From: Colivicinus sp963607765
GTDB taxonomy: Bacteria; Bacillota_I; Bacilli_A; Erysipelotrichales; Erysipelotrichaceae
NCBI GenBank assembly: GCA_963607765.1
Contig: CAVDDT010000030.1
Location: forward strand, 1-48,236
DNA: 48,236 bases
Direction of reading: 5' to 3'
The notes beneath the pieces were generated by a model. That model ran no database searches, was not told the origin of the DNA, and saw only the letters and a program-made list of their open reading frames with translations. Positions 41,902-48,236 of the stretch are shown piece by piece; within the stretch, counting starts at the first letter, position 1; the number at the start of each line of letters is the position of its first letter. A program made the translations under genes and the position numbers.

Positions 41902-42319
41902 AACTATCTATCAACTCTTCCATGGCCTTAATACCAATTGTTCCACACTTAATACGATTAGCTTGTTTAGACAAAGTATCAAAAGCATTAGCCTCTTCCA
42001 ATACATCACTATCGTATTCTTCCTCATTAATCATTTTCTTATATTCATTGATAATGCTTTTAGCTTCACTAACAGTTTTCTCCTTAATTAAAGTAGACAT
42101 TATTGAAGTGCTGGCAAAACAAATCGTACAGCCAACGCCATCAAACCTAACATCTTTAATTATTCCGTCTTCAACAAGCATTTGAACCTTTATATCATCT
42201 ATACAAGAATCACTTGCATTATGTACCATATGATATCTGTCATCATCAATCAAGCCTTTATTGCGAGGATTTTGATAATGATCTAAAAGTATTTCTCTTT
42301 TTAAAAACTCGTCCATCAT
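41894..42319 (-). CDS. sufU: Sulfur acceptor / scaffold SufU
   Basis: Zinc-dependent sulfurtransferase that takes persulfide from SufS and passes it to SufB. About 141 aa from the ATG at 42319, which follows AGGAG; the longer frame start lacks this. Motifs: FLKREILLDHYQNPRNKGLI, the first zinc ligands in SCIDDI (Cys and Asp), VGCTICFASTSIMSTLI (Cys) and IKCGTIG (Cys). The usual NPTCGD segment is replaced by ASDSCIDD, keeping the Cys-x-Asp spacing. ATGA overlap with sufS. Confidence 0.93.
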   Translation of the reverse strand: MMDEFLKREILLDHYQNPRNKGLIDDDRYHMVHNASDSCIDDIKVQMLVEDGIIKDVRFDGVGCTICFASTSIMSTLIKEKTVSEAKSIINEYKKMINEEEYDSDVLEEANAFDTLSKQANRIKCGTIGIKAMEELIDSYE

Positions 42320-43536
42320 ATAATTGCTCCTATGCATTTCTCAAGAGTGCAATCTTTTAAAACATCTATAAATTTATCAATCTCATCAGTAGTGTTATAA
42401 AGATATAAACTCGCTCTAATCGATTGATCAGTGCCAATAATATTATGCAAAACTTTTGCACAATGATTGCCAGTTCTAACCGCAATATGATACTTATTTA
42501 AATATGAGCCAACATCTTGAGCAAATATACCTTTAACATTAAAAGATGTAATAGCGCAATCAGCATTTGGGTTATATACCTCTACATTATCAAGCTTAGT
42601 TAATTTGCTCATCATATATTTAATTAAATAATTATCATACTCTTCGATATTTTTTATATCTAAATAAGATAAATATCTAATAGCGCCATTTAAGCCCAAA
42701 ACACCTTCAATATTAGGGGTACCAGCCTCAAATACTTCTGGAACTTCTTTTAAAATAATATTTCCTTCTTTATCAAATCTTGCATTAGCTCCTCCTCCCA
42801 TCGTTAGAGGATCTAAGGTTTTAAGCAAAATATATTTGCCATATAAAACACCAACACCACTTGGGCCAAGCATCTTATGTGCTGAAAAAGATAAGAAATC
42901 AACATCTAAATCTGATACATTAACTTTAATATGTGGCACAGCTTGTGAGCCATCTACCAACACTAATGCATTATTTTTATGAGCAATCGTACAAATATCT
43001 TTGATTGGATATTTATAACCCAAAACATTTGACACATAGCTCATACAAACTAGTTTCACACTAGAATCGAAACACTTTTCATATTCATTAATATTAAATG
43101 TTCCATCTTCATTTAAGGGAATGTATTTAATATTTAACTTTTTATCTTTGGCGATTCTAAATAAAGGCAAAATATTAGAGGCGTGTTCAACAAGAGTTGT
43201 TAAGATTGTATCGCCTTCTTTTAAAGTATGTGCAATACCATAAATAACCGTATTTAATGAAGCAGTAGCTCCACTTGTGAAAACTATTTCCTCATCTTTT
43301 TTTGCATTTAGAAAATCCTTAACAAGTTTTCTAGTTTCATCGTATTTTTTTGAAACATCGAAAGACATATCGTAATCGCCACGATGAATATTGCTAGTTT
43401 TATTCAAGTAATAATTATCAACTGAATCGATAACACATTGCGGTTTAAAAGTAGTAGCACCACTATCAAAATAAATTAGCTCAGGATTATTAGCGATAAT
43501 AGGAAAATCTTTTCTAATATTATTTACATCAAACAT
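42316..43536 (-). CDS. sufS: Cysteine desulfurase SufS
   Basis: PLP enzyme releasing sulfur from cysteine as a persulfide. 406 aa. N-terminus IRKDFPIIANNPELIYFDSGATTFKP, PLP-binding Lys in SFSAHKMLGPSGVGVLYGK near residue 220, and the persulfide Cys in RTGNHCAKVLHN near 360. Group II type (SufS) by the short active-site loop and by its place before sufU. It overlaps sufD by 13 bases. Confidence 0.96.
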   Translation of the reverse strand: MFDVNNIRKDFPIIANNPELIYFDSGATTFKPQCVIDSVDNYYLNKTSNIHRGDYDMSFDVSKKYDETRKLVKDFLNAKKDEEIVFTSGATASLNTVIYGIAHTLKEGDTILTTLVEHASNILPLFRIAKDKKLNIKYIPLNEDGTFNINEYEKCFDSSVKLVCMSYVSNVLGYKYPIKDICTIAHKNNALVLVDGSQAVPHIKVNVSDLDVDFLSFSAHKMLGPSGVGVLYGKYILLKTLDPLTMGGGANARFDKEGNIILKEVPEVFEAGTPNIEGVLGLNGAIRYLSYLDIKNIEEYDNYLIKYMMSKLTKLDNVEVYNPNADCAITSFNVKGIFAQDVGSYLNKYHIAVRTGNHCAKVLHNIIGTDQSIRASLYLYNTTDEIDKFIDVLKDCTLEKCIGAII

Positions 43537-44267
43537 ATAGAACTAACCTTCTTATTAACTTTATCTTTAATTTCTTCGCCACACATAAATTCGTTATAAA
43601 ATTCATCATCAGGCATAAGATAGCTAACCAAAAGTAATTTTAAAGCATCTTTCTTAGATAAACCGCGAGAATTCATATAAAACAAGACATCTTCATCAAT
43701 TGTTCCAGAAGAAAGTGAGTGCGATGCTTCAACATCATTTTCATCAATCAACAAAACAGGAAGTATCTTACTTGATTTAGGTTTTTCAAAAGTAAGACAT
43801 CTATTCTTTTGATGGCATTTACTTCTTTTTGCTCCTTTTTCGATTTTGCCAATGACATTCATCGAGAAATCAGTATTGTCTAAACAAACAACATTATTGC
43901 TTATATTTACTTCAGATTCACTTTCCCTATTTATAAGATTAAATTTAATCTTCTTGGTGTTAACGCCTAAATAAGTACTGTTTATCGTTAAAGTTGAATT
44001 CTTAAACACCTCAAGATTATTATCATGAATAAAATTAAATTGGTTTAAATCCAAATAACTAATCTTGACATTCGAATTAATAACTTTGCCAGTTTCGATT
44101 AATTCAATATTTGAATTGCCATTATTAAAGACAAGAATCGAGTAATCGCCATCTTTTAATTCATAATTAATTTTTAAATTATTATCAACAAAGATAGAAA
44201 CATTTTCACTAGAAGTAAAGCTAAGATTTAGAGTATCTTCATTGATATCTCTATATACCTTAGCCAT
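43524..44267 (-). CDS. sufD: Short SufD-like protein
   Basis: Partner of SufB and SufC in the assembly complex. Start at ATG 44267, preceded by GAGGG; the longer frame begins inside sufC. 247 aa, against about 430 in Bacillus SufD: most of the N-terminal part is absent. The C-terminal core remains, with NDVEASHSLSSGTIDEDVLFYMNSRGLSKKDALKLL, close to the SufB/SufD family end, including the conserved His. Much of the middle is repetitive beta-strand sequence, consistent with a shortened beta-helix. Position between sufC and sufS supports the call. Confidence 0.85.
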   Translation of the reverse strand: MAKVYRDINEDTLNLSFTSSENVSIFVDNNLKINYELKDGDYSILVFNNGNSNIELIETGKVINSNVKISYLDLNQFNFIHDNNLEVFKNSTLTINSTYLGVNTKKIKFNLINRESESEVNISNNVVCLDNTDFSMNVIGKIEKGAKRSKCHQKNRCLTFEKPKSSKILPVLLIDENDVEASHSLSSGTIDEDVLFYMNSRGLSKKDALKLLLVSYLMPDDEFYNEFMCGEEIKDKVNKKVSSICLM

Positions 44268-45087
44268 GTTTAACCCTCGGATTTCTAGCACATGTGCCAA
44301 GCGAATAAACCATCGGCTTTTCTTCCTTTAATGGTTGAATCTTTAATTCGTCATATAACCAATCATAACCATCTTGGTCAATCTTTAAAACAAGTTCACT
44401 GTCACCTTCAACAACAATTTTGCCATCAACAATTACATGGGAATGTGTAGGCTTGATTGAAGTAAAGAATCTTTCATAGTGAGATACAACCATTAATCCC
44501 AAGCCAGTTTCTTCTTTTAACTTTAATATCGCATCAGAAACAAGTTTAATCGCATCAACATCTAAACCCGAATCGATTTCATCAAGCATTGCAATACTAG
44601 GCTTAAGCATCATCATTTGAAGAATTTCATTACGCTTTTTTTCACCACCGGAAAATCCGTCATTCACAAATCGATGTGCCAAATCTTCTTTCATCTTTAA
44701 TTGTTTAATGCCACCATCAATTTCTTTAATAAATTTAAATAAAGAAATAGGTTCTTCTTGTCTAGCATTAATAGCTGCCCTTAAAAAATCAGAGTTAGTA
44801 ACTCCGGAAATTTCTTGAGGATATTGAAGTGCTAGAAATAAACCCTTCTTACTTCTTGTATCAACACTCATGTTCAGTACATCTTCACCATTAAAAGTGA
44901 TAGATCCACTAGTTACTGTATAATTAGGATTTCCCATGATAGTTTGAAGTAAAGTGCTCTTACCATTACCATTAGGACCCATGATTGCATGAATTTCCCC
45001 ATCTTTTACAGTTAAATTAATTCCTTTTAATATCTCCTTTTCCCCAACAGAGACATGTAAATCTTTTATATCTAATATATTGCTCAC
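44260..45087 (-). CDS. sufC: Fe-S assembly ATPase SufC
   Basis: ABC-type ATPase that drives SufB/SufD rearrangement. 275 aa. Walker A GPNGNGKSTL near residue 37, signature FSGGEKKRNEILQMM near 145, Walker B IAMLDEIDSGLDVDA near 165, and the H-loop His in VVSHYERFF near 200. The start codon is GTG, preceded by GAGGTGA. First gene of the suf operon. The C-terminus is slightly extended (about 20 aa) compared with Bacillus, overlapping sufD by 8 bases. Confidence 0.97.
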   Translation of the reverse strand: MSNILDIKDLHVSVGEKEILKGINLTVKDGEIHAIMGPNGNGKSTLLQTIMGNPNYTVTSGSITFNGEDVLNMSVDTRSKKGLFLALQYPQEISGVTNSDFLRAAINARQEEPISLFKFIKEIDGGIKQLKMKEDLAHRFVNDGFSGGEKKRNEILQMMMLKPSIAMLDEIDSGLDVDAIKLVSDAILKLKEETGLGLMVVSHYERFFTSIKPTHSHVIVDGKIVVEGDSELVLKIDQDGYDWLYDELKIQPLKEEKPMVYSLGTCARNPRVKHG

Positions 45088-45105
45088 ATTATCACCTCGA
45101 AAAAG

Positions 45106-45114
45106 ATTATAACA
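45106..45114 (-). promoter_or_regulatory. suf operon promoter, extended -10
   Basis: TGTTATAAT on the minus strand (TATAAT 45106-45111, TGn 45112-45114), leader of about 12-15 nt with GAGGTGA before the GTG. No clear -35 and no recognisable iron- or redox-regulator operator. Confidence 0.7.
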
Positions 45115-45180
45115 TTACTTAAAAAAGAGTGATAATTTACAATCCTTGTGTGAAATTAACCTGAAAATTCGCTGCAAAAA

Positions 45181-45209
45181 TTGTTTTATATGCACACTCA
45201 TAGTATAAT
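45181..45209 (+). promoter_or_regulatory. prsA operon promoter
   Basis: -35 TTGTTT (45181-45186), 17 bp, -10 TATAAT (45204-45209). Ribosome site AGGAGG at 45222-45227, 6 nt before the ATG. A fully conventional architecture. Confidence 0.8.
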
Positions 45210-45233
45210 TATTGAGTTTTTAGGAGGTTTCCA

Positions 45234-46292
45234 ATGGAAATTAAAGATATTCTAAAGAAGTATTGGTTTGTAGGCATTGTCGCAATAGGACTTGTAGTAT
45301 ACGGAGTAGTATATTGCGTACAATCATATCAAAACCGTACGATTTATGTAGATGCTAAAGAAAGTGATGGTAAGTCAATTGTCTACACATTAAATGATGA
45401 AAATTATTATGCCGACGATTTATATAGCGACTTATATGATTCTCTAGGCCAAAGCACAGCTTATTTAAAGTGGAGCCAAGAAATTATCAGAAATGCTTAT
45501 GAGACTACCGATGATATTTCAACTTTAGCAAACAATTATTATGCTTATATATCTCAATACAATGAGACAAGCACAATTGATTCTTCACTTAAATCAAGTG
45601 GATATGTTAATGGTAGTGCAGATTTATTAGACTATTGCCTAGATATGGTAAAAGCAAATAAGTTATACAAAGAATTCTACCTAGCTAACTATGATACTTA
45701 TGTTCCTAAGTATATCGAAACATATTCACCTAAGAAGGTTTACCACATCTTAATCAAAGTAGCTGATGTTACTGATTCTACAGATGATGATGGCAACAGC
45801 ACAAAGGTTGCTAACCTAACAGAAGATGAACAAGCAAAACTTGATGAAGTTACTGAAGCAATTAAAAATGGTGGCGATGTTAAGAGTCTAGCTGCTGAAT
45901 ATTCGGATGATTCAAGTAACGAAAATGAAGGCTATGTTGGATTATTTAATTCCAATACTATTAGTAACTATTTAGTAAGTGAATTTGCTGACGCTGTTAA
46001 GGAACTTGATTATGGTGAAACAACAAGTGAACCAGTATTAAGTGCCTACGGTTATCATTTTATTTATGTTGAACAACCAACAGATGATGAATTAAAAGCT
46101 GATGATACGTTCATGTCAGAAATTTCAAGTTTCTACAGTTATTCAAATGTAAAAGCATTAAGCGAAAAAGCTGATGAACTTGGCATTACTATTCAAAATG
46201 AAGATCTTAAATCTTTGATTGATGAATATTTAACTCAAGCTGAAGAAGAGATCAATCCTTCAACTACTGATGAAAGCGAGGCAAGCGAATAA
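45234..46292 (+). CDS. PrsA-like peptidylprolyl isomerase, membrane-anchored
   Basis: Extracytoplasmic foldase of the parvulin type. 352 aa. An uncleaved signal anchor at about residues 10-30 (FVGIVAIGLVVYGVVYCV), no lipobox. A parvulin-like domain follows at about 175-275: KKVYHILIKVADV, GGDVKSLAAEYSDDSSNENEGYVGLF, VKELDYGETTSEPVLSAYGYHFIYVE. The C-terminal tail is acidic. First gene of a three-gene plus-strand operon ending with the HIT protein; Bacillus prsA and hit are also neighbours. Confidence 0.85.
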   Translation: MEIKDILKKYWFVGIVAIGLVVYGVVYCVQSYQNRTIYVDAKESDGKSIVYTLNDENYYADDLYSDLYDSLGQSTAYLKWSQEIIRNAYETTDDISTLANNYYAYISQYNETSTIDSSLKSSGYVNGSADLLDYCLDMVKANKLYKEFYLANYDTYVPKYIETYSPKKVYHILIKVADVTDSTDDDGNSTKVANLTEDEQAKLDEVTEAIKNGGDVKSLAAEYSDDSSNENEGYVGLFNSNTISNYLVSEFADAVKELDYGETTSEPVLSAYGYHFIYVEQPTDDELKADDTFMSEISSFYSYSNVKALSEKADELGITIQNEDLKSLIDEYLTQAEEEINPSTTDESEASE

Positions 46293-47164
46293 TGAAAAAA
46301 ATATTAACTGTATTAATGAGTTTAGGCCTATTAGTTGCTTGTTCAAGCAATCACTATTCTTCTATTTCAGATGGTGATGAAGTAATTTTTACTAAGGCAG
46401 ATGGAACATCATATTCTAAACAAAGCTTGTATGAAGATATGAAGTCAAACGATATTGCTGATACTTTAAAGGTTGGCTTAATTAATAAGTTAGCTGAATA
46501 TGAAGGAATCGATATGGAAGAAGTTGAAAATGAAGTAAGCGAAACTGTTGATGCAATGGTTACTGCGGGATATGATCAATTTATTATCACTTATTATGGT
46601 TCCGTTTCAAACTACAAAAACAGCACAATTGCCAATCAAGCACTAACAAAGTTATGTGAGAATGAGGTTACAAATAACTTCGATCAATATGTTAGTGATT
46701 ATGAACCTTATAAAGCTGAAATTGTATATTTTGACACTAAAGAAGCAGCTCAAGCCGTTCTTGATGCTGTCGCAAATGAAGAAAATACTTTTGAATATGC
46801 TTGTACAGAAAATGGCTATACAAGCGAGGTTAGCGAAACACTTTATACTGATAGTGATTCAGATCTTCCAGTTGATGTTAAAGACTACGTGTTAAATACA
46901 GAAACTACTGGTTTATCAGATGTTATTGAAGTATCCACAACTACTACAGATAGTGATGGAAATTCTACCGTTACTCCAAGATACTACATTGTAAACCTTA
47001 TTTCTAAGAATGCTGAAGATTTCAAAGATGAATTTATTAGCACAATTGCAGAAAAAGTTGATCAAGAAACTTTAATTAACTCTTTACTAGAAAAATATAA
47101 TATTGAAGTTCATGATCAAAGCGTTTATGAAGCTTTAAAAGATACTTACGGAGCAGTTAAATAA
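46292..47164 (+). CDS. PrsA/SurA-like lipoprotein
   Basis: 290-aa lipoprotein with signal peptide MKKILTVLMSLGLLVACSS; the lipobox Cys is residue 17. The body is SurA/PrsA N-domain-like helical sequence, followed by a region that loosely resembles a parvulin domain (YKAEIVYFDTKEAAQAVLDAV) but lacks the GYVG and GYHFI core segments of its neighbour. It is probably a paralogue with chaperone but not isomerase function. Both proteins share a DGNST stretch in an acidic loop. TAATG overlaps at both ends suggest coupled translation. Confidence 0.75.
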   Translation: MKKILTVLMSLGLLVACSSNHYSSISDGDEVIFTKADGTSYSKQSLYEDMKSNDIADTLKVGLINKLAEYEGIDMEEVENEVSETVDAMVTAGYDQFIITYYGSVSNYKNSTIANQALTKLCENEVTNNFDQYVSDYEPYKAEIVYFDTKEAAQAVLDAVANEENTFEYACTENGYTSEVSETLYTDSDSDLPVDVKDYVLNTETTGLSDVIEVSTTTTDSDGNSTVTPRYYIVNLISKNAEDFKDEFISTIAEKVDQETLINSLLEKYNIEVHDQSVYEALKDTYGAVK

Positions 47165-47556
47165 TGTGCGTTTTCTGTAAAATTATAAGTGGCGAAATTC
47201 CCTCTTATAAAGTATATGAAGATAATGATTTTGTTGCGATATTAGACGCAAGTCAAACAACATTAGGACATACTTTAGTTATTCCGAAGAAGCATTATCC
47301 TAATATGTTAGAAATGCCTAATAATGAATATGAAAAGCTAATGGGATTAACGCAAAAGCTTGCCATTCAAATTACAAATAATTTGAATGCTAATGGATGC
47401 AATGTCTTAATTAACTCTAATGAAGTTGCTGGTCAAACAGTTATGCATACACATATTCATATCATTCCTAGATATACTACTTCAGATTCAATCAAGATTG
47501 AATTTAAAGAAAATAAATTCAACCAAGAAGAAACGTTAAAAAGAATTAAAGGTTAA
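47164..47556 (+). CDS. HIT family nucleotide hydrolase (HinT-like)
   Basis: Purine nucleoside phosphoramidase-type protein, 130 aa. N-terminus CVFCKIISGEIPSYKVYEDND with a CxxC pair, and the histidine triad HTHIHIIP near residue 95. FVAILDASQTTLGHTLVIPKKHY is a family signature. Overlaps the lipoprotein stop by one base (TAATG). The stop codon is inside the terminator hairpin. No link between HIT activity and the foldases is established, but the same pair lies side by side in Bacillus. Confidence 0.93.
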   Translation: MCVFCKIISGEIPSYKVYEDNDFVAILDASQTTLGHTLVIPKKHYPNMLEMPNNEYEKLMGLTQKLAIQITNNLNANGCNVLINSNEVAGQTVMHTHIHIIPRYTTSDSIKIEFKENKFNQEETLKRIKG

Positions 47557-47576
47557 TCAATTGATTAACCTTTTTT
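47548..47576 (+). terminator. prsA-hit operon terminator
   Basis: Perfect 26-nt palindrome AAAGGTTAATCAA/TTGATTAACCTTT followed by a T-run. The HIT stop TAA is in the 5' arm. The core GGTTAAT also occurs in the sufB terminator. Confidence 0.9.
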
Positions 47577-47746
47577 AATACGCATTATTAATAATATTAT
47601 CGATAATAATGTTGCAACAAACAAAATGATTAAAGTCAAATATAACGTATTTAAGCTTTATTCCCATGGCTTTTAACAGTAATAACTGGCCCAATAAATT
47701 ATCTTTCATATATTAATTGATCCTTTCATAGAATCAATTGTATTAA

Positions 47747-47816
47747 AAAGATAACCTTGGCATTTTAATATTTACCATTATTGGTTAAATATATACTGCC
47801 ATAATTGGTTATCTTT
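47747..47816. repeat. Long imperfect hairpin
   Basis: Outer 10-bp perfect stem AAAGATAACC (47747-47756) / GGTTATCTTT (47807-47816), then TGGCA/TGCCA, then an inner hairpin with ATATTTACC and GGTTAAATAT arms. The total span is 70 nt. It could be a structured RNA or a MITE-like element; no second copy is in the window. Confidence 0.55.
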
Positions 47817-47850
47817 ATTTAATCATTAACAAAGTTTATTAATAATACTA

Positions 47851-47952
47851 ATGGATTTGCTAATTTTAAAAGAACTAGAAATAGAATTTTATACTATCTT
47901 AATAAGAACGAAACATACAAAATATAAGCATAATAAAAAGTGGTTTGAATAG
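47851..47952 (+). CDS. Candidate 33-aa small protein
   Basis: ATG-to-TAG frame of 33 codons beginning MDLLILKELEIEFY with a basic C-terminus (KHTKYKHNKKWFE). Unknown. No ribosome site and only weak -10-like sequence upstream (TTAATA). The stop touches a strong terminator hairpin, the same layout as rpsU, sufB and hit. It may be real or chance in AT-rich DNA. Confidence 0.25.
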   Translation: MDLLILKELEIEFYTILIRTKHTKYKHNKKWFE

Positions 47953-47997
47953 TGATAGTCAATCAATATTGATTATCGCTTTTTTAATTCAAACCAC
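47940..47997. terminator. Nested dual-direction terminator
   Basis: Outer 11-bp stem GTGGTTTGAAT (47940-47950)/ATTCAAACCAC (47987-47997), followed by TTTTT on the minus strand. Inside it, a 12-bp stem with loop CAAT (47952-47979) is followed by TTTTTT on the plus strand. Each strand thus has its own hairpin plus U-tract. The minus-strand form would end the HMA-like gene transcript. Confidence 0.65.
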
Positions 47998-48004
47998 ATA
48001 ATTG

Positions 48005-48090
48005 TAATAGGTATATCACTAAACGTTATAGGTAAGACCGCAATAATATTAAAGGACTAACCACAAGTGTTTATAGGTTACACCGAAGGA
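48005..48090. repeat. Four spaced GG-N5-CC motifs, 21-23 bp apart
   Basis: GG at 48010, 48031, 48054 and 48076, each preceded by an A/T tetrad (mostly ATA before GG) and, in the last three, followed exactly 5 nt later by CC (GGTAAGACC, GGACTAACC, GGTTACACC). The first copy is GGTATATCA. Spacing is 21, 23 and 22 bp, about two helical turns. The function is unknown. Confidence 0.45.
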
Positions 48091-48117
48091 TTATTTATAA
48101 ACAAAAAAGCAACATAA

Positions 48118-48236
48118 TTAGCTGTTCTTTTTGATATCAATAACTTCATAGCCAATGTTGTGAAGAACTTGTTTAAGCTTTGTTTCATCAAGCAATTCAT
48201 CTGTTACTATAGTTGTCTCATTCTTTTTATGATTAG
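48118..48236 (-). CDS. C-terminal fragment, HMA-like metal-binding domain
   Basis: The last 38 sense codons of a gene entering from the right edge. The readable end, VTDELLDETKLKQVLHNIGY followed by EVIDIKKNS, fits the last beta-alpha-beta part of a heavy-metal-associated domain (as in CopZ or P-type ATPases). The CxxC metal loop would lie outside the window, so whether this is a small chaperone or a larger protein cannot be told. Confidence 0.6.
   Translation of the reverse strand, partial: NHKKNETTIVTDELLDETKLKQVLHNIGYEVIDIKKNS

Larger units (their letters stand above)
47577..48117. other. 541-base AT-rich intergenic region
   Basis: No gene of normal size. It holds a long imperfect hairpin (47747-47816), a small one (47715-47739), a candidate 33-codon plus-strand ORF, a nested inverted repeat with U-tracts on both strands (47940-47997), and spaced GG-N5-CC motifs near 48010-48084. 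A minus-strand frame near 47580-47660 reads as a hydrophobic peptide ending in basic residues but has no ATG. Confidence 0.7.

Noticed and set aside
45088..45180. Iron or redox operator between sufC and prsA
   Set aside because: No Fur-like or other recognisable operator; only promoters and ribosome sites can be supported.
47588..47615. AT-rich palindrome around ATTATCGATAAT as a possible origin or dif site
   Set aside because: Short, with no DnaA boxes or dif-like 28-mer nearby; expected by chance at this base composition.
1..48236. Mycoplasma-type genetic code (TGA = Trp)
   Set aside because: TGA ends ispA, rluD, dxs-region and other genes exactly where the proteins should end, and Trp is encoded by TGG.
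1..48236. CRISPR array or mobile element
   Set aside because: No regularly repeated identical units with spacers, no transposase or phage genes; the only integrase-like gene is the housekeeping xerD in its usual context.

Overview
This window is a gene-dense, very AT-rich chromosomal segment from a low-GC Gram-positive bacterium. The content is housekeeping (cell division, translation, Fe-S assembly, DNA repair, isoprenoid precursors). Gene orders match fragments of the Bacillus chromosome: nusB-xseA-xseB-ispA-dxs-recN, xerD-deoB, infC-rpmI-rplT, priA-rsmB-rlmN-stp-pknB-rpe-rpmB, ftsA-ftsZ and sufCDSUB. Many of these clusters are shortened relative to Bacillus. TGA is used as a stop (ispA, rluD) and TGG encodes Trp, so this is the standard bacterial code and not that of Mycoplasma. 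An Erysipelotrichia-like or Mollicute-related Firmicute fits best, but that is an inference from gene order and composition.

Layout, left to right. (1) 1-7709, minus strand: nusB-xseA-xseB-ispA-dxs-recN-xerD-deoB, almost every junction overlapping; deoB runs off the left edge. (2) 7710-7744 is a 35-bp divergent start region; DUF5662 reads right and ends on a CTAG shared with the dCMP deaminase stop. (3) 8314-13455, minus: TSCPD protein, DUF885 lipoprotein, lspA, rluD, rhomboid protease, dCMP deaminase. (4) gltX alone on the plus strand. (5) 15232-19234, minus: rdgB, a Lit-like membrane protein, trmL, a small membrane protein and a YfcE-type phosphodiesterase, then infC-rpmI-rplT from its own promoter with a probable L20-responsive leader, and a tRNA-Glu(CUC). 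(6) dagK (plus) converges on phoH. (7) 20153-26000, minus: CNNM/CorC protein, rsmE, mtaB, a Mur-ligase-like protein without its catalytic motifs, rpsU and phoH. (8) ftsA-ftsZ-PHP phosphatase. (9) rpmB (plus) opposite priA-rsmB-rlmN-stp-pknB-rpe. (10) sufC-sufD-sufS-sufU-sufB, followed by a DUF975/CmpB membrane protein and a YkuE-like phosphoesterase. (11) prsA-like foldase, a lipoprotein paralogue and a HIT protein on the plus strand. (12) 47577-48117, an unusual intergenic region with large hairpins, a candidate 33-codon ORF and four spaced GG-N5-CC motifs, then the 3' end of a metal-binding (HMA-like) gene.

No mobile element, prophage, CRISPR array or defence island is visible. The most interesting signals are regulatory. 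At least seven genes, including the heads of several operons, have a TATAAT/TAAAAT box only 6-7 nt before the start codon and no Shine-Dalgarno sequence, which predicts leaderless mRNAs. Other genes in the same window have ordinary promoters plus strong AGGAGG sites. Several stop codons lie inside terminator hairpins, and at two places a promoter is interleaved with the preceding terminator. Two proteins, FtsA and the MurE-like protein, keep their family folds by sequence but appear to have lost their nucleotide-binding motifs.
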